The notes under the pieces are model-generated. The model was not told the DNA's origin. It searched no databases and saw only the letters and a list, made by a program, of their open reading frames with translations. A stretch of 54,493 nt of DNA, taken from positions 1 through 54,493 of the forward strand of contig NZ_BILZ01000041.1 in assembly GCF_004000825.1 (NCBI RefSeq), given 5' to 3'. Source of the DNA: Paenibacillus kobensis NBRC 15729 (lineage in GTDB: Bacteria; Bacillota; Bacilli; Paenibacillales; Paenibacillaceae). The position numbers were made by a program, and so were the translations under genes. Position 1 is the stretch's first letter, and each line of letters opens with the position of its first letter. Positions 25,291-33,385 of the stretch are shown piece after piece.

Positions 25291-28200
25291 TTAGAACGAA
25301 GCCGTAATCGCCCCTAAGTAGTTCGCCTTGAAGTTCGACAGCGATGTGCTCATCGTCTTGACTGGATATCCCCATGTCCAATAGTCGAACGAAATTTTGT
25401 CATTGGCTTCATCGACCGTAACCGGGCCTTCGAGCGTAATAACGTGGGTGCCGTTGCCCGGCTGGAGCAGTACGGTGCGAATCCACAGCACGATGTGATT
25501 GTTCGCCGTTTTCGAGATCGCTTTGATGCCGGCTACGCTCGTATCTTCTTTAAATACGGCGTCGGTATAGAAGCCCGTTTTCTTATACCATTCACACAAT
25601 TCCTTGGTCGGCGTCTCGATCGCCGTCTCTTCGTCCGGAGCTCCTTCGTAATCGAAGAACCAGTTCTCGCTGTCGCGCAAGGACGACATGAGCATCCAAT
25701 CGGCTTGCGGCGGCATGTTCGTCCATTGGCTTGCGAGCGCGCTATAATCAGCATTGCGCAGGTCGGAGCCGGGCGCAACCTTCAAATTGCCCAAGAAGCC
25801 GATGCCGCCGCCGTAGAGCGCATTGGCGAACGACTCGAACTTGGCCGCATCCCTCTGGATAATGTGATGATAGAAGCATGCCGTCGTGCACAATCCGATT
25901 TTGCCTTGGTTGAACAGATTCGCATTTCCTTTCAACTGTTGAATTCGCGTCAGCACCGTCGACGGATCGAGCTTCGGCCACGCTTTGCGTGCTTCAAGGG
26001 GCGAGCTCGCCGGAGCATCCGCTCCGCTGCCGTTAACCGCTCCCGTTACCTTATCGAGGAATTGTCCGACTACGCCCGACTTCGGCTGGCTGTCTCCCCA
26101 TGTCGCGGCAAGCGCGGCCGGGTTCTGCGAATAGCCCGCACCACCGCCGGACGGTGCGCCGCCGGAGCTCGAACCACCGCCGCCAACCGGCGATACGGCA
26201 CCTCCTCCGCCGCCGCCGGATGCACCGCCGCCTCCCGAGGCTCCTCCCTGGCCTTGCGTTTTATCGAAGTAGTTGATTTTGGCGCCGTCCTGCGAATGGT
26301 TGCCGCCCCCGCTGATTCCGCCGCCTCCGCCGCCGGCAAGGCCGCCGGAGTAGACAGACGCCGCCGTCTTCGCGAGGCTCGTAATCATCTCGGCTGCAAT
26401 CCGCTGACGCTCCGTATTGGCCTTCAGCAAATTGTTCATGTTCGTGCCCGCCTGTTCGCCGGCCGTCGCAGCGCCTGCCTGCGTCGATTGAAGCGCCGCC
26501 TGTGCTAGACCGATCGTCCCTTGCAGTCCGCTCATGTCGCGGAACATATTGCCGTTCTGGATGGCAGCGAGTATGGCCGCCGTTCCGCTCGGATCTGGCA
26601 GCGACGTCGGCGACGTAATGTTCACGATAGGGCTGCTCAACTGCCCCGGCTTCACGTCTTCTTGCATCGCGCGGCTGCCCGTCTGAATTGCGGCGATCTC
26701 CGTTGCCTGCATCGGAATCGGCGAGTCCTGCCAGTTCCAGAAGCGCGTAATGTCGAGCTTCTCAGCGCTGTTCGAACGGCCGAGCACCGCTTCGGCGAAC
26801 GTGCCGCCCGACGGCAGCGGAACAATATCTTCCTTCGCGCTGCCCAGTTGAATGCCGTGATCCCATAACCATTGCGCCCATTCCGGATCAGCGGCGTCCG
26901 TATTCATTTTGAATGCGAGGTAGTTGCCGATGTACCGGATCGGACGCGGCTCGACGACTTGCGAGACCGGCACAACCTTTCCTCCGACCTCGACGCCGTA
27001 GCCGGCAAGCAAGAACGCAAGCTGCGTGCTGTCCAGCGACCGGTAGACCGCTTGGCTGTAATGCATCCGGTTCTCGTTCAGATGCGCCTTCAAGTTCGCG
27101 TCAACACCGCCGAGCTTAATCTGCACGACTGTCGTCTCGACGGTTGTTCCTTTGAACACTTTGAAGAGCGGCAACTGGAACGGGAAGCGAACGCCGTTGC
27201 GGTTCAACGTCAGGACGACGTGGACCGCCAGATCGACCTCCTGGCTGCTGCCGATGACGCCGATCCGGCTGACATCGCTCATATCGAGCGGATGCGCCGC
27301 ATCGACTGTCGTAACCGTCGCCCCCGATAACGTATGGAACACAGGCTGAAGCGGCGTTCCTCCGGCATACACGACGACGCCTTCAATCGTCACGTCGGTC
27401 GGCAGAAACGCGGAAGCGCTGTTCGAGCGAAGAATCGCACGGTTAAGCAGTCTCGATACGCGAGCCGAATGCTCGATCGTCCACAGCGCATCGTTCACTT
27501 GCTGGTACACCGGCAGCGTATACGACAGAACGAACGGCGTCGTATTGACGACGAGCGACGCAGGATTCGCCTGCGCTTGCGCGGCATCTCCGTCTTTCAT
27601 CAACTGCAAATTGTTCTGCGCCGACGACGGCTGCGTTGTGGCCGGCTGAGTCGTCGAACGCGTCGGCTGGGTTGAAAGCGGCGGCTTCGTCGCATAACCG
27701 GTCCGCGAAATCAGCGCCTCGCGCAGCAGAATATTTAAGCGGTTGCCAATGTTAATGAAGAATGTATTATTATCCGGCGCTATTTCTAACACATCGAGAT
27801 TAATGAGCGCTTCGCGAATCGAATACGTAAGAGCTGCCCTCGACAAAATGCTCCGGAAGCGCCGAACGAGCGCATCCTTGTTGAAATCGATGAGATCGAT
27901 CGGAATGAAGACCACTTTATCCGCTTTGACGATGGCCACTTCAACCCGGTATACTTGCACGACTTCGTAATATTGAATCGTCAGCGCATGCATATGGTTG
28001 TAGTTTGCAATAACCCGGGTGCTTACGCCTTCATGCTCGGATTGCGACACTTCCTTCACGACCGAAGCACGGCGGCTGCGGCTGCTATGGGCATGCTGAT
28101 GCGTACGGTCGTTCACATTCTGCATCATCGTGCTGCCGATGTCCCGGTGTCCGTACGAGGTGGAATAGCTCTCCGCCGACGAGTTCGTTGAAGCCGTACT

Positions 28201-29244
28201 GCTCGTCGTTCCAGACGATGCGCTCGGTCCGCCGAACAATCCGCCGAGAGGCGCCGACAGCTCCTCAGCAGTCGCGGTGCCCTTCGCCTTCGACGTGCTC
28301 TTCGCGCTCGATTCGGAGAATCCGCTCTGCGCCTCGTTCGCGACCGCCTCCGTCACCTCGCTGATCGAACGGTTATGCGTTGCATCATTCGTCAGGTCAT
28401 CGACTTCGCTTATCGTTTCCGTCTCTCCTGCGCGGCTTTTGCGGGACCAGTCGATGACGGCAATCCGCGTGCTCTCGCCCGGTGCCAATGCCGTGCTGTG
28501 CAGCAGCTGGCCCAGCGTTACGCCCTGCGCGTACCACGATTGGTTGAATGTCAGCAAGGCGCCGAAGGCGATCTTCTTGAAGCCGGCATCGCCTGCCGCG
28601 AGCGCGCCGATATCAATCGGCTTGAAGCCGGGACTGGCAATGTCGATCAGCAGCTCTTTATCGTCGTGGATTTGATCCATTAAGAGCGTCGTGTACTGCA
28701 CGCGTTCCGTCGGATATTCCCCTGTTTTCGGGAGCAGATCCGGCGGACGCTCGGGATCGTAATTCGGTATATTTTCCGGAAAATAGACCACGTTCAGCAG
28801 CTTCGAAGCCGCCCGGTACGGCGGATAAAGCGCCAAATCCCGGACCGTATGCACGTCCAGCACCTGCTGCAACGACGCAGCCTCATTCTCCGGAATGCTC
28901 TGCAGCGCGTTGATCGGGAGGAACTGCAGCTCGTTGACTTTGACGCCCGCCGCTACGGATTCCCTGACGAGATCGGCCGTTGGCGTCCCATGCTGATTCA
29001 ATGCGGAATGAATGTCCGAAGCCGCATTCAGCAGCTTCGTAGCGGCATCGAATACGCTCGATGTCGCAAGGTCGAACAGCGTGTTGATTTCGAGCAGCTT
29101 CAGCGCATCCGCCGCTTGCGTATTCACGCCAAGCAGCACTTGCGGGGACAATCGCAGCAGCTCTCGAACCGGCAAGTTGCGGTACTCCGTTCGGACTAAT
29201 ACAAGCAGTTCATCGGAAGCGTTCTGATTAATAATGGAAACCAT
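25291..29244 (-). CDS. Large protein of unknown function with putative C-terminal cysteine peptidase domain
   Basis: A 1317-residue protein with no signal peptide. The N-terminal 165 residues contain two related helical repeats (LEINTLFDLATSSVFDAATKLLN and LDVHTVRDLALYPPYRAASKLLN), helix-hairpin-helix-like. The middle has a motif GVTLGQLLHSTALAPGEST then AVIDWSRK, a long Ser/Thr/Ala helical insert (about 265-400), and a beta-rich core to about 900. Residues about 975-1060 are a Gly/Ser-rich linker. The last 210 residues carry GKIGLCTTACFYHH, THVITLEG and DYWTWG, an order of Cys, His and Asp like papain/C39-type peptidases. AGGAGAGGTG precedes the ATG. Linker plus terminal enzyme recalls a delivered effector, but no secretion apparatus or immunity gene is adjacent. 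The function is unknown. Confidence 0.85.
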   Translation of the reverse strand: MVSIINQNASDELLVLVRTEYRNLPVRELLRLSPQVLLGVNTQAADALKLLEINTLFDLATSSVFDAATKLLNAASDIHSALNQHGTPTADLVRESVAAGVKVNELQFLPINALQSIPENEAASLQQVLDVHTVRDLALYPPYRAASKLLNVVYFPENIPNYDPERPPDLLPKTGEYPTERVQYTTLLMDQIHDDKELLIDIASPGFKPIDIGALAAGDAGFKKIAFGALLTFNQSWYAQGVTLGQLLHSTALAPGESTRIAVIDWSRKSRAGETETISEVDDLTNDATHNRSISEVTEAVANEAQSGFSESSAKSTSKAKGTATAEELSAPLGGLFGGPSASSGTTSSTASTNSSAESYSTSYGHRDIGSTMMQNVNDRTHQHAHSSRSRRASVVKEVSQSEHEGVSTRVIANYNHMHALTIQYYEVVQVYRVEVAIVKADKVVFIPIDLIDFNKDALVRRFRSILSRAALTYSIREALINLDVLEIAPDNNTFFINIGNRLNILLREALISRTGYATKPPLSTQPTRSTTQPATTQPSSAQNNLQLMKDGDAAQAQANPASLVVNTTPFVLSYTLPVYQQVNDALWTIEHSARVSRLLNRAILRSNSASAFLPTDVTIEGVVVYAGGTPLQPVFHTLSGATVTTVDAAHPLDMSDVSRIGVIGSSQEVDLAVHVVLTLNRNGVRFPFQLPLFKVFKGTTVETTVVQIKLGGVDANLKAHLNENRMHYSQAVYRSLDSTQLAFLLAGYGVEVGGKVVPVSQVVEPRPIRYIGNYLAFKMNTDAADPEWAQWLWDHGIQLGSAKEDIVPLPSGGTFAEAVLGRSNSAEKLDITRFWNWQDSPIPMQATEIAAIQTGSRAMQEDVKPGQLSSPIVNITSPTSLPDPSGTAAILAAIQNGNMFRDMSGLQGTIGLAQAALQSTQAGAATAGEQAGTNMNNLLKANTERQRIAAEMITSLAKTAASVYSGGLAGGGGGGISGGGNHSQDGAKINYFDKTQGQGGASGGGGASGGGGGGAVSPVGGGGSSSGGAPSGGGAGYSQNPAALAATWGDSQPKSGVVGQFLDKVTGAVNGSGADAPASSPLEARKAWPKLDPSTVLTRIQQLKGNANLFNQGKIGLCTTACFYHHIIQRDAAKFESFANALYGGGIGFLGNLKVAPGSDLRNADYSALASQWTNMPPQADWMLMSSLRDSENWFFDYEGAPDEETAIETPTKELCEWYKKTGFYTDAVFKEDTSVAGIKAISKTANNHIVLWIRTVLLQPGNGTHVITLEGPVTVDEANDKISFDYWTWGYPVKTMSTSLSNFKANYLGAITASF

Positions 29245-29440
29245 GACACCTCTCCTTATTTCATCGTAAAGGATGAATACAACACTGCCGAGTCAGCGGT
29301 CCTAAACGCATATCCCGCAATGCGATACGTATTGTATCACGGGCTTTTCGGGGCAACAAGCTACGTTCGATACGGTCGAACCTGACATGGAATGCCCATG
29401 GCTCGGCCTGACGACCTATTCCTTTAGTTGGAAAGAAAAC

Positions 29441-29479
29441 AAAAAGGGCCCAACCCGCTTCGCAGCGATGTTGAGCCTT
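29441..29479 (-). terminator. Terminator downstream of the YxjI-like gene
   Basis: AAGGGCCCAAC / GTTGAGCCTT, imperfect, with a minus-strand CTTTTTGTTTTC tail. Confidence 0.6.
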
Positions 29480-29501
29480 ACGTAACATTAATACCATTAC
29501 A

Positions 29502-30080
29502 TTATCCTTGTTTTCCTTCGATTGCAAGAAGCAGCACCGCTGCGGCCAGACCAAGACGACGGTCCAGCTGTTGGTTCGGATCGAGTGCGAAGTCGACATT
29601 CAACTTGCTGACGAACGGATTAAAATTTTGCTTAAACTCCGCTACCATGCTCCCGCCAAGCTCTACATTAAACGTCTGAGGAATGAGGTTGCTCAGGAAA
29701 CGTCTGAGCATCGCCATCAGCACGCTGTCTTCCTTGATCAGCCCGATCTCCCTCTCGCTTGGGCTCATAATGACCCACTCATCCTTCAGGATCGACTTCA
29801 TGCCTTTGCGGCGCAAAGAGCCAAGCGGGTGGCCCGTCACGGCATCGACAACGTCATACGTTGCGGAGAAATCGATCACGCTCCGCGCTTGAATCGTAAT
29901 CAATTCCTCCTTCATGGACTCGTCCGCATATAGGCGAATGTCCTCTTTGAGCTTGAATGCTTTCATCTGCGAGAATAGGACAAGCTGCTCGTTGTTGTCA
30001 TAGATGTGAAACTTTGCTCCTGCGAGAGTCATCACTTTTTTGCGTACCAGATATTGCGTGTGGCTGAACTTAGCATTCAT
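29502..30080 (-). CDS. LURP-one-related / YxjI family protein
   Basis: A 192-residue protein of the tubby-like LURP-one/YxjI family. It shows the start YLVRKKVMTLAGAKFHIYD, then FKLKEDIRLYADESMKEEL, the middle ARSVIDFSATYDVVDAVTGHPLGSLRRKGMKSILKDEW, and a final hydrophobic helix (LAAAVLLLAIEGKQ) buried in the tubby barrel. Relatives bind phospholipids or have unknown roles in bacteria. AGGGGG lies about 10 nt before the ATG. It precedes the 1317-residue gene on the same strand, but a terminator and 257 bp separate them. Confidence 0.87.
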   Translation of the reverse strand: MNAKFSHTQYLVRKKVMTLAGAKFHIYDNNEQLVLFSQMKAFKLKEDIRLYADESMKEELITIQARSVIDFSATYDVVDAVTGHPLGSLRRKGMKSILKDEWVIMSPSEREIGLIKEDSVLMAMLRRFLSNLIPQTFNVELGGSMVAEFKQNFNPFVSKLNVDFALDPNQQLDRRLGLAAAVLLLAIEGKQG

Positions 30081-30383
30081 TCGAAAGGGCCCCCTGCGAC
30101 TGTGGAATGAGTTCGAATCAGAATATATTAAGTCCTAAAATTCGACATTCATATAAAACATCCTTCTATTTTCTCAAAGAATGCGCCAGCCGAACAGAAT
30201 CGCGATAACCGATGGCGGCAATTCCTGACTGACTGCAGATGGATATCGCACAAGAGAGTACGCTATAGAAACAGACCTACCGTTTCTTGGAACCGGCCTT
30301 CGGCATTATGCTGATGCGCTTTGTTCAACTTTCCTCGAATGAATAACACTCCATATCCTCCGTCTTCATGGATGAAAATAAAT
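30081..30383. other. Intergenic, no gene seen
   Basis: About 300 bp upstream of the YxjI-like gene. It should contain that gene's promoter. No hairpin or ORF worth calling. Confidence 0.55.
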
Positions 30384-30412
30384 AGGCTGCCCATTACTGC
30401 TCAGGACAGCCT
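30384..30412 (-). terminator. Terminator of the DJ-1 / GNAT operon
   Basis: AGGCTGCCC / GGACAGCCT with one mismatch; the minus strand continues ATTTATTTTC. It lies 6 bp after the GNAT stop. Confidence 0.65.
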
Positions 30413-30417
30413 TACTA

Positions 30418-30888
30418 TTATAACGGTTTGCTGAAGGTCACCCGGTGATAGCCGGGAATGAAATAATCGGTCTCCTCGCGGACGAGGTCGAACCCGATTC
30501 CTTGATAGAACAAAATGACTGCGCCGTTATCGGCATGTCCGAGGGTGGTCAGCATGACGCTCGATGCCCCTTCATCTGCAATATAGCGGCATACCGTATC
30601 GATCAACTCCCGGCCGATGCCTCGCCGCGCCTGGTCCTTGCGGACGACGACGCCGACGATTTCATAATCTCCGTCCTCGCTCATGATGAATCCAGCATGG
30701 CCGACCACGCCAAGCCGATCGTCCTCCATCACCCAATACCCGCACCGATCGTTGCGTTCTTCGTTAAGGTATACGCTCCAGCGTTCGGGATATTTCTGAA
30801 TGACGAAATCCGGGAATTGCAGCGTATGCTCCGCCATAAGACGCATCACTTGTTGCTCATCTTCGTGAACGAGGGGACGAATAGTCAT
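30418..30888 (-). CDS. GNAT-family N-acetyltransferase
   Basis: A 156-residue GNAT protein. Motif A, which holds the acetyl-CoA pyrophosphate, is visible as VVVRKDQARRGIGRELIDTV near residues 80-99. The strand VMLTTLGHADNGAVILFYQGIGFDLV follows. The acceptor substrate is unknown. Its start overlaps the stop of the upstream DJ-1 gene by 4 bp (ATGA), so the two are translationally coupled. As the second gene of the ZTP-riboswitch transcript it should be induced with the DJ-1 protein, which suggests both act in one pathway. Confidence 0.9.
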   Translation of the reverse strand: MTIRPLVHEDEQQVMRLMAEHTLQFPDFVIQKYPERWSVYLNEERNDRCGYWVMEDDRLGVVGHAGFIMSEDGDYEIVGVVVRKDQARRGIGRELIDTVCRYIADEGASSVMLTTLGHADNGAVILFYQGIGFDLVREETDYFIPGYHRVTFSKPL

Positions 30889-31466
30889 TTGGCGGCTCCG
30901 CCTGGCGTATAATACGGGTATTCCATCCGTTGCTGCACTTGCCGTGCGACGTCCGCGTTCGTTACCGATTCAACGAAGTAGAGTCCAAGATCGAGCGAAG
31001 CCGAGACGCCTCCGCCGGTGAACACATTGCCGTCCCGCACATAACGCTCGCGCACGACCTCGGCACAGTACGGCTCGAGCAACTCGTAGGCGCTCGAGTT
31101 CGTCGTCGCCCGCTTGCCTTCCAGTAGTCCAGCGGCTCCCAGCAGCAGCGCTCCGGTACATACCGAGACTTGGTATTGAACGTCGCGCGCCGACCTGATC
31201 CAATCGACGAACGCTTCGTCGAAGCGCAGCTGCCTCGTCGGGTATCCGCCCGGAACGAATACAAGGTCGTATTGCGACAAGTCAGGCTTTACTTGATGCA
31301 CCTTGATGATCATGCCCCGGTCGTCCGTCACTTGTTCGCTCACCGCGCACATTTCCCAGGAAACGTTATCCTTCACTCTGAGAATGCCGAGCCACGTCAC
31401 CGCCTCATAAAATCCGACATAATCCAGCGACGTCATCCCGTCAAACAATACGAAAGCCATCTTCAT
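30885..31466 (-). CDS. DJ-1/PfpI family protein under a ZTP riboswitch (isonitrile-hydratase-like subgroup)
   Basis: About 193 residues with the class I glutamine-amidotransferase-like fold. It opens AFVLFDGMTSLDYVGFYE and has FVPGGYP, and the nucleophile elbow SVCTGALLLGAAGLL with Cys at about 103. The following ATTNSSAYELL and FTGGGVSASLDLGLYFVE resemble the isocyanide (isonitrile) hydratase subgroup more than PfpI proteases; the actual substrate is unknown. The ATG at 31466 is preferred because AGGGG is 7-8 nt away; the ATG at 31472 is too close. It is the first gene of a two-gene operon with GNAT, preceded on the same transcript by a ZTP riboswitch and terminator. Confidence 0.88.
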   Translation of the reverse strand: MKMAFVLFDGMTSLDYVGFYEAVTWLGILRVKDNVSWEMCAVSEQVTDDRGMIIKVHQVKPDLSQYDLVFVPGGYPTRQLRFDEAFVDWIRSARDVQYQVSVCTGALLLGAAGLLEGKRATTNSSAYELLEPYCAEVVRERYVRDGNVFTGGGVSASLDLGLYFVESVTNADVARQVQQRMEYPYYTPGGAAK

Positions 31467-31502
31467 AACCATTCCCCTGCCTTTTCCCGTGTAATGAGAA
31501 AC

Positions 31503-31530
31503 AAAAAAAGCATTCGATCCGAAGATCGAA
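31503..31530 (-). terminator. Riboswitch-controlled terminator before the DJ-1/GNAT operon
   Basis: TTCGATC / GATCGAA around CGAA, extendable by outer AAAG/CTTT pairs. On the minus strand seven Ts follow. It lies about 37 nt upstream of the DJ-1 start and directly after the riboswitch, so it is the expression platform. Confidence 0.85.
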
Positions 31531-31533
31531 CAC

Positions 31534-31604
31534 TTTGCCCAGGCGTACGGCGGTTATCGGTGTGCTCCCTCATGGTTATCCATGTTTACGCCAGTAACAC
31601 ACCG
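31534..31604 (-). promoter_or_regulatory. ZTP (pfl) riboswitch A, minus strand
   Basis: Reading the minus strand from 31604: P1 arm CGGTGTG, junction TTACTGGCGTAAA, P2 hairpin CATGG-ATAA-CCATG, then AGGGAG, P1 arm CACACCG, linker ATAACC, and the conserved 3' hairpin GCCGTACGCCTGGGCA. ACTGGCG, GGGAG-C and CGCCTGGGC are the hallmark blocks of the pfl/ZTP aptamer. The class binds ZTP/ZMP (AICAR nucleotides) and normally turns expression on by preventing termination. An identical layout with different helix sequences occurs at 32587-32655, so the pairings are covariant. Confidence 0.9.
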
Positions 31605-31619
31605 TTCAGTTGTATCCCT

Positions 31620-31648
31620 AATATAGATTGAATTCTGGAAATTATCAA
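31620..31648 (-). promoter_or_regulatory. Sigma-A promoter of the riboswitch A operon
   Basis: Minus strand TTGATA (31648-31643), 17-bp spacer, TATATT (31625-31620). The predicted start lies about 10 nt before the riboswitch. Confidence 0.75.
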
Positions 31649-31681
31649 CATGCCATTTAACAAAAATATCCTAAAGTCTCA

Positions 31682-31710
31682 TTGTGCATCTCAAGAGACT
31701 GGCTTACAAT
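31682..31710 (+). promoter_or_regulatory. Sigma-A promoter of the short-chain dehydrogenase gene
   Basis: TTGTGC (31682-31687), 17-bp spacer, TACAAT (31705-31710). It is divergent from the riboswitch A promoter, with the two -35 elements 33 bp apart. Confidence 0.65.
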
Positions 31711-31758
31711 CTACTCGGCTTAAAGTCCAGTATCCCACAGGAAAAGGAGATGCCATGT

Positions 31759-32499
31759 ATGGATCTGAGCAACAAAACGGTAATCGTTACCGGGGGCGGC
31801 ACCGGCATCGGCCGGGCGGCCTCTCTGCTCCTGGCAGAACGCGGGGCTAACGTCGTCGTCAACTATTCACGTTCGCAAGCCGATGCCGAGGAAACGGTCC
31901 AACAGATCGAGAGCATGGGCGGGAAGGCCATTGCGCTGAGAGCCGACGTGGCAAAGGACGAGGAAGTTCGCGCGATGACGGAAGCGGTGGTGCGGCATTT
32001 CGGTGCCATCGATATGCTAGTGAACAACGCCAGCATTACGAAGCATATATCGCTCGAGAACCTCGACGCGGTCACCGATGACGTATGGGATGACCTCCTT
32101 GGCGTAAACGTGAAAGGGATGTTTCACTGCGCCCGGGCGGCCGCTCCCTATATCCGCCGGAATGGCGGCGGCGCGATCGTCAATATCGGCAGCATCGCCG
32201 GCCAGAACGGACTCGGCTCTTCGCTTCCTTACGCCGTTTCCAAATCAGCCGTACACGGCTTGACCAAATCGCTCGCGCGCGCCCTCGCGCCCGATATTCG
32301 GGTCAATTGCGTCGCGCCCGGCGCCGTTCTGACGAGATGGTGGGCAGGCCTGGAGGAACAGATGCTGCGGCTCGCGCCGAAGTTGCTGCTCAAGCAGCTC
32401 TCCACGCCGGAAGACGTCGCCTCGCTTATATGCGCCGTATTGGAGCAAGAAGCCATGACCGGCCAAATCATTACGGTGGACAGCGGCCAGACGCTGTAA
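31759..32499 (+). CDS. Short-chain dehydrogenase/reductase
   Basis: A 246-residue classical SDR. It has the cofactor motif VTGGGTGIG at residues 10-18, NNAS near 89, catalytic Ser145 in NIGSIAG, Tyr158 and Lys162 in YAVSK, and PGAV. It reduces or oxidises an alcohol/ketone with NAD(P)(H); the substrate is unknown, and the layout resembles FabG/glucose-dehydrogenase types. The start at 31759 is chosen because AAGGAG is 9 nt upstream; the ATG at 31750 lies on the site and the frame's upstream ATG at 31684 overlaps the promoter. The gene sits between the two ZTP-controlled DJ-1 genes but has its own promoter and no riboswitch. Confidence 0.93.
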   Translation: MDLSNKTVIVTGGGTGIGRAASLLLAERGANVVVNYSRSQADAEETVQQIESMGGKAIALRADVAKDEEVRAMTEAVVRHFGAIDMLVNNASITKHISLENLDAVTDDVWDDLLGVNVKGMFHCARAAAPYIRRNGGGAIVNIGSIAGQNGLGSSLPYAVSKSAVHGLTKSLARALAPDIRVNCVAPGAVLTRWWAGLEEQMLRLAPKLLLKQLSTPEDVASLICAVLEQEAMTGQIITVDSGQTL

Positions 32500-32538
32500 C
32501 CCCGATTCGAGGCAAGACACGATTTGTATAAATTTTCC

Positions 32539-32566
32539 TTGCAATACTCATATATTTAAATATTAT
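32539..32566 (+). promoter_or_regulatory. Sigma-A promoter upstream of riboswitch B
   Basis: TTGCAA (32539-32544), 16-bp spacer, TATTAT (32561-32566) in an AT-rich stretch. The predicted start lies about 13 nt before the aptamer. Confidence 0.6.
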
Positions 32567-32586
32567 AAACGTATAAGCTGATTTCA

Positions 32587-32655
32587 GTATGTGTGACTGG
32601 CGTAAACGTGGACGACCACGGGGAAGCACATATTTCATATGCCGTACGCCTGGGC
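32587..32655 (+). promoter_or_regulatory. ZTP (pfl) riboswitch B, plus strand
   Basis: P1 arm TATGTG (32588-32593), junction TGACTGGCGTAAA, P2 hairpin CGTGG-ACGA-CCACG (32607-32620), GGGAAG, P1 arm CACATA (32627-32632), linker, then GCCGTACGCCTGGGC (32641-32655). The junction and 3' hairpin match riboswitch A almost base for base, while P1 and P2 have different but still paired sequences. This is strong evidence for the same RNA class. An open reading frame crosses it, but that is incidental. Confidence 0.9.
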
Positions 32656-32695
32656 AAAGTATTGGGTCGAACCGACCGAATACTTTTTATTTTTT
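32656..32695 (+). terminator. Riboswitch-controlled terminator before the second DJ-1 gene
   Basis: AAAGTATT and GGTCG pair with CGACC and AATACTTT around AAC with one mismatch, followed by TTTTTATTTTTTC. It directly abuts the riboswitch 3' hairpin and ends 20 nt before the start codon. Confidence 0.88.
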
Positions 32696-32715
32696 CGGGG
32701 GAGTTGACCAACTGG

Positions 32716-33312
32716 ATGGCAGAGGCGCGGCAAGCTAGAAACGTGGCGATTTTAATTTTCGACGATGTGGAAGTGATGGATTTCTGCGGCCCATTAGAGG
32801 TGTTCAGCAAGGCGAGCCTGGATGCCTATTTCAACGTGTACACGGTCGCCGAGAACCGGTCGCCGGTTCTAACCGCTAACCAATTGAGCGTCAATCCGGC
32901 TTACAGCATCGAAGACTGTCCGGTACCTGAGATCGTCCTTGTTCCCGGCGGCATCGGGGCATGGAGGGAAATGCATAATGATGTGCTGACGGACTGGATC
33001 CGCCGAATGTATGACTGCGCGGAGCTTGTGCTCTCGGTATGCACTGGCGCCCTCCTGCTCGCCCGAGCGAATCTGTTGGACGGGCTTAGGATCACAACGC
33101 ACCATTTTGCCTATAAGGACCTGAGGAAGGCCGCCCCGCCTACGGCTGAGCTGCTCGAAGGCGTCCGGTATGTGGATAACGGCAAAGTTATTCTATCCGG
33201 CGGGATATCGGCAGGCATCGATATGTCCTTCTATGTCGTGGCACGGTTGTTAGGCGAAGCGCATGCTGCGGATACGGCTAGACGAATGGAGTACGATTGG
33301 AAACGAGTATAA
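32716..33312 (+). CDS. Second DJ-1/PfpI family protein under a ZTP riboswitch
   Basis: About 198 residues with the same fold as the protein at 30885-31466 but clearly diverged. It has VAILIFDDVEVMDFCGPLEVF, LVPGGIG, the nucleophile elbow LSVCTGALLLARANLL with Cys at about 109, TTHHFAYKDL, and ILSGGISAGIDMSFYVVARLLG. TTHH after the elbow fits the isonitrile-hydratase or GlxA-like amidotransferase side of the family. The start at 32716 lies after the riboswitch terminator; GGGGGAG is 12 nt upstream, a little far, and a TTG at 32704 is an alternative. It is monocistronic with its own terminator. Confidence 0.87.
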   Translation: MAEARQARNVAILIFDDVEVMDFCGPLEVFSKASLDAYFNVYTVAENRSPVLTANQLSVNPAYSIEDCPVPEIVLVPGGIGAWREMHNDVLTDWIRRMYDCAELVLSVCTGALLLARANLLDGLRITTHHFAYKDLRKAAPPTAELLEGVRYVDNGKVILSGGISAGIDMSFYVVARLLGEAHAADTARRMEYDWKRV

Positions 33313-33319
33313 TGCCAAT

Positions 33320-33355
33320 AAGGCGTGCCGGGTGAATTAACCATCCGCACGCCTT
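33320..33355. terminator. Terminator between the convergent DJ-1 and HAD genes
   Basis: AAGGCGTGC / GCACGCCTT, with partial inner pairing. It can serve both strands. Confidence 0.75.
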
Positions 33356-33385
33356 CCGCATTGAATCTAGTTCAAGCCGCTCCTG

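Noticed and set aside
30962-31631. Several frames opposite or within the first DJ-1 gene and its leader
   Set aside because: They are shadows of the DJ-1 gene or cross the riboswitch and promoter.
32593-32715. 41 extra N-terminal codons of the second DJ-1 protein
   Set aside because: This stretch is the ZTP riboswitch and its terminator, not protein; the real start lies downstream.
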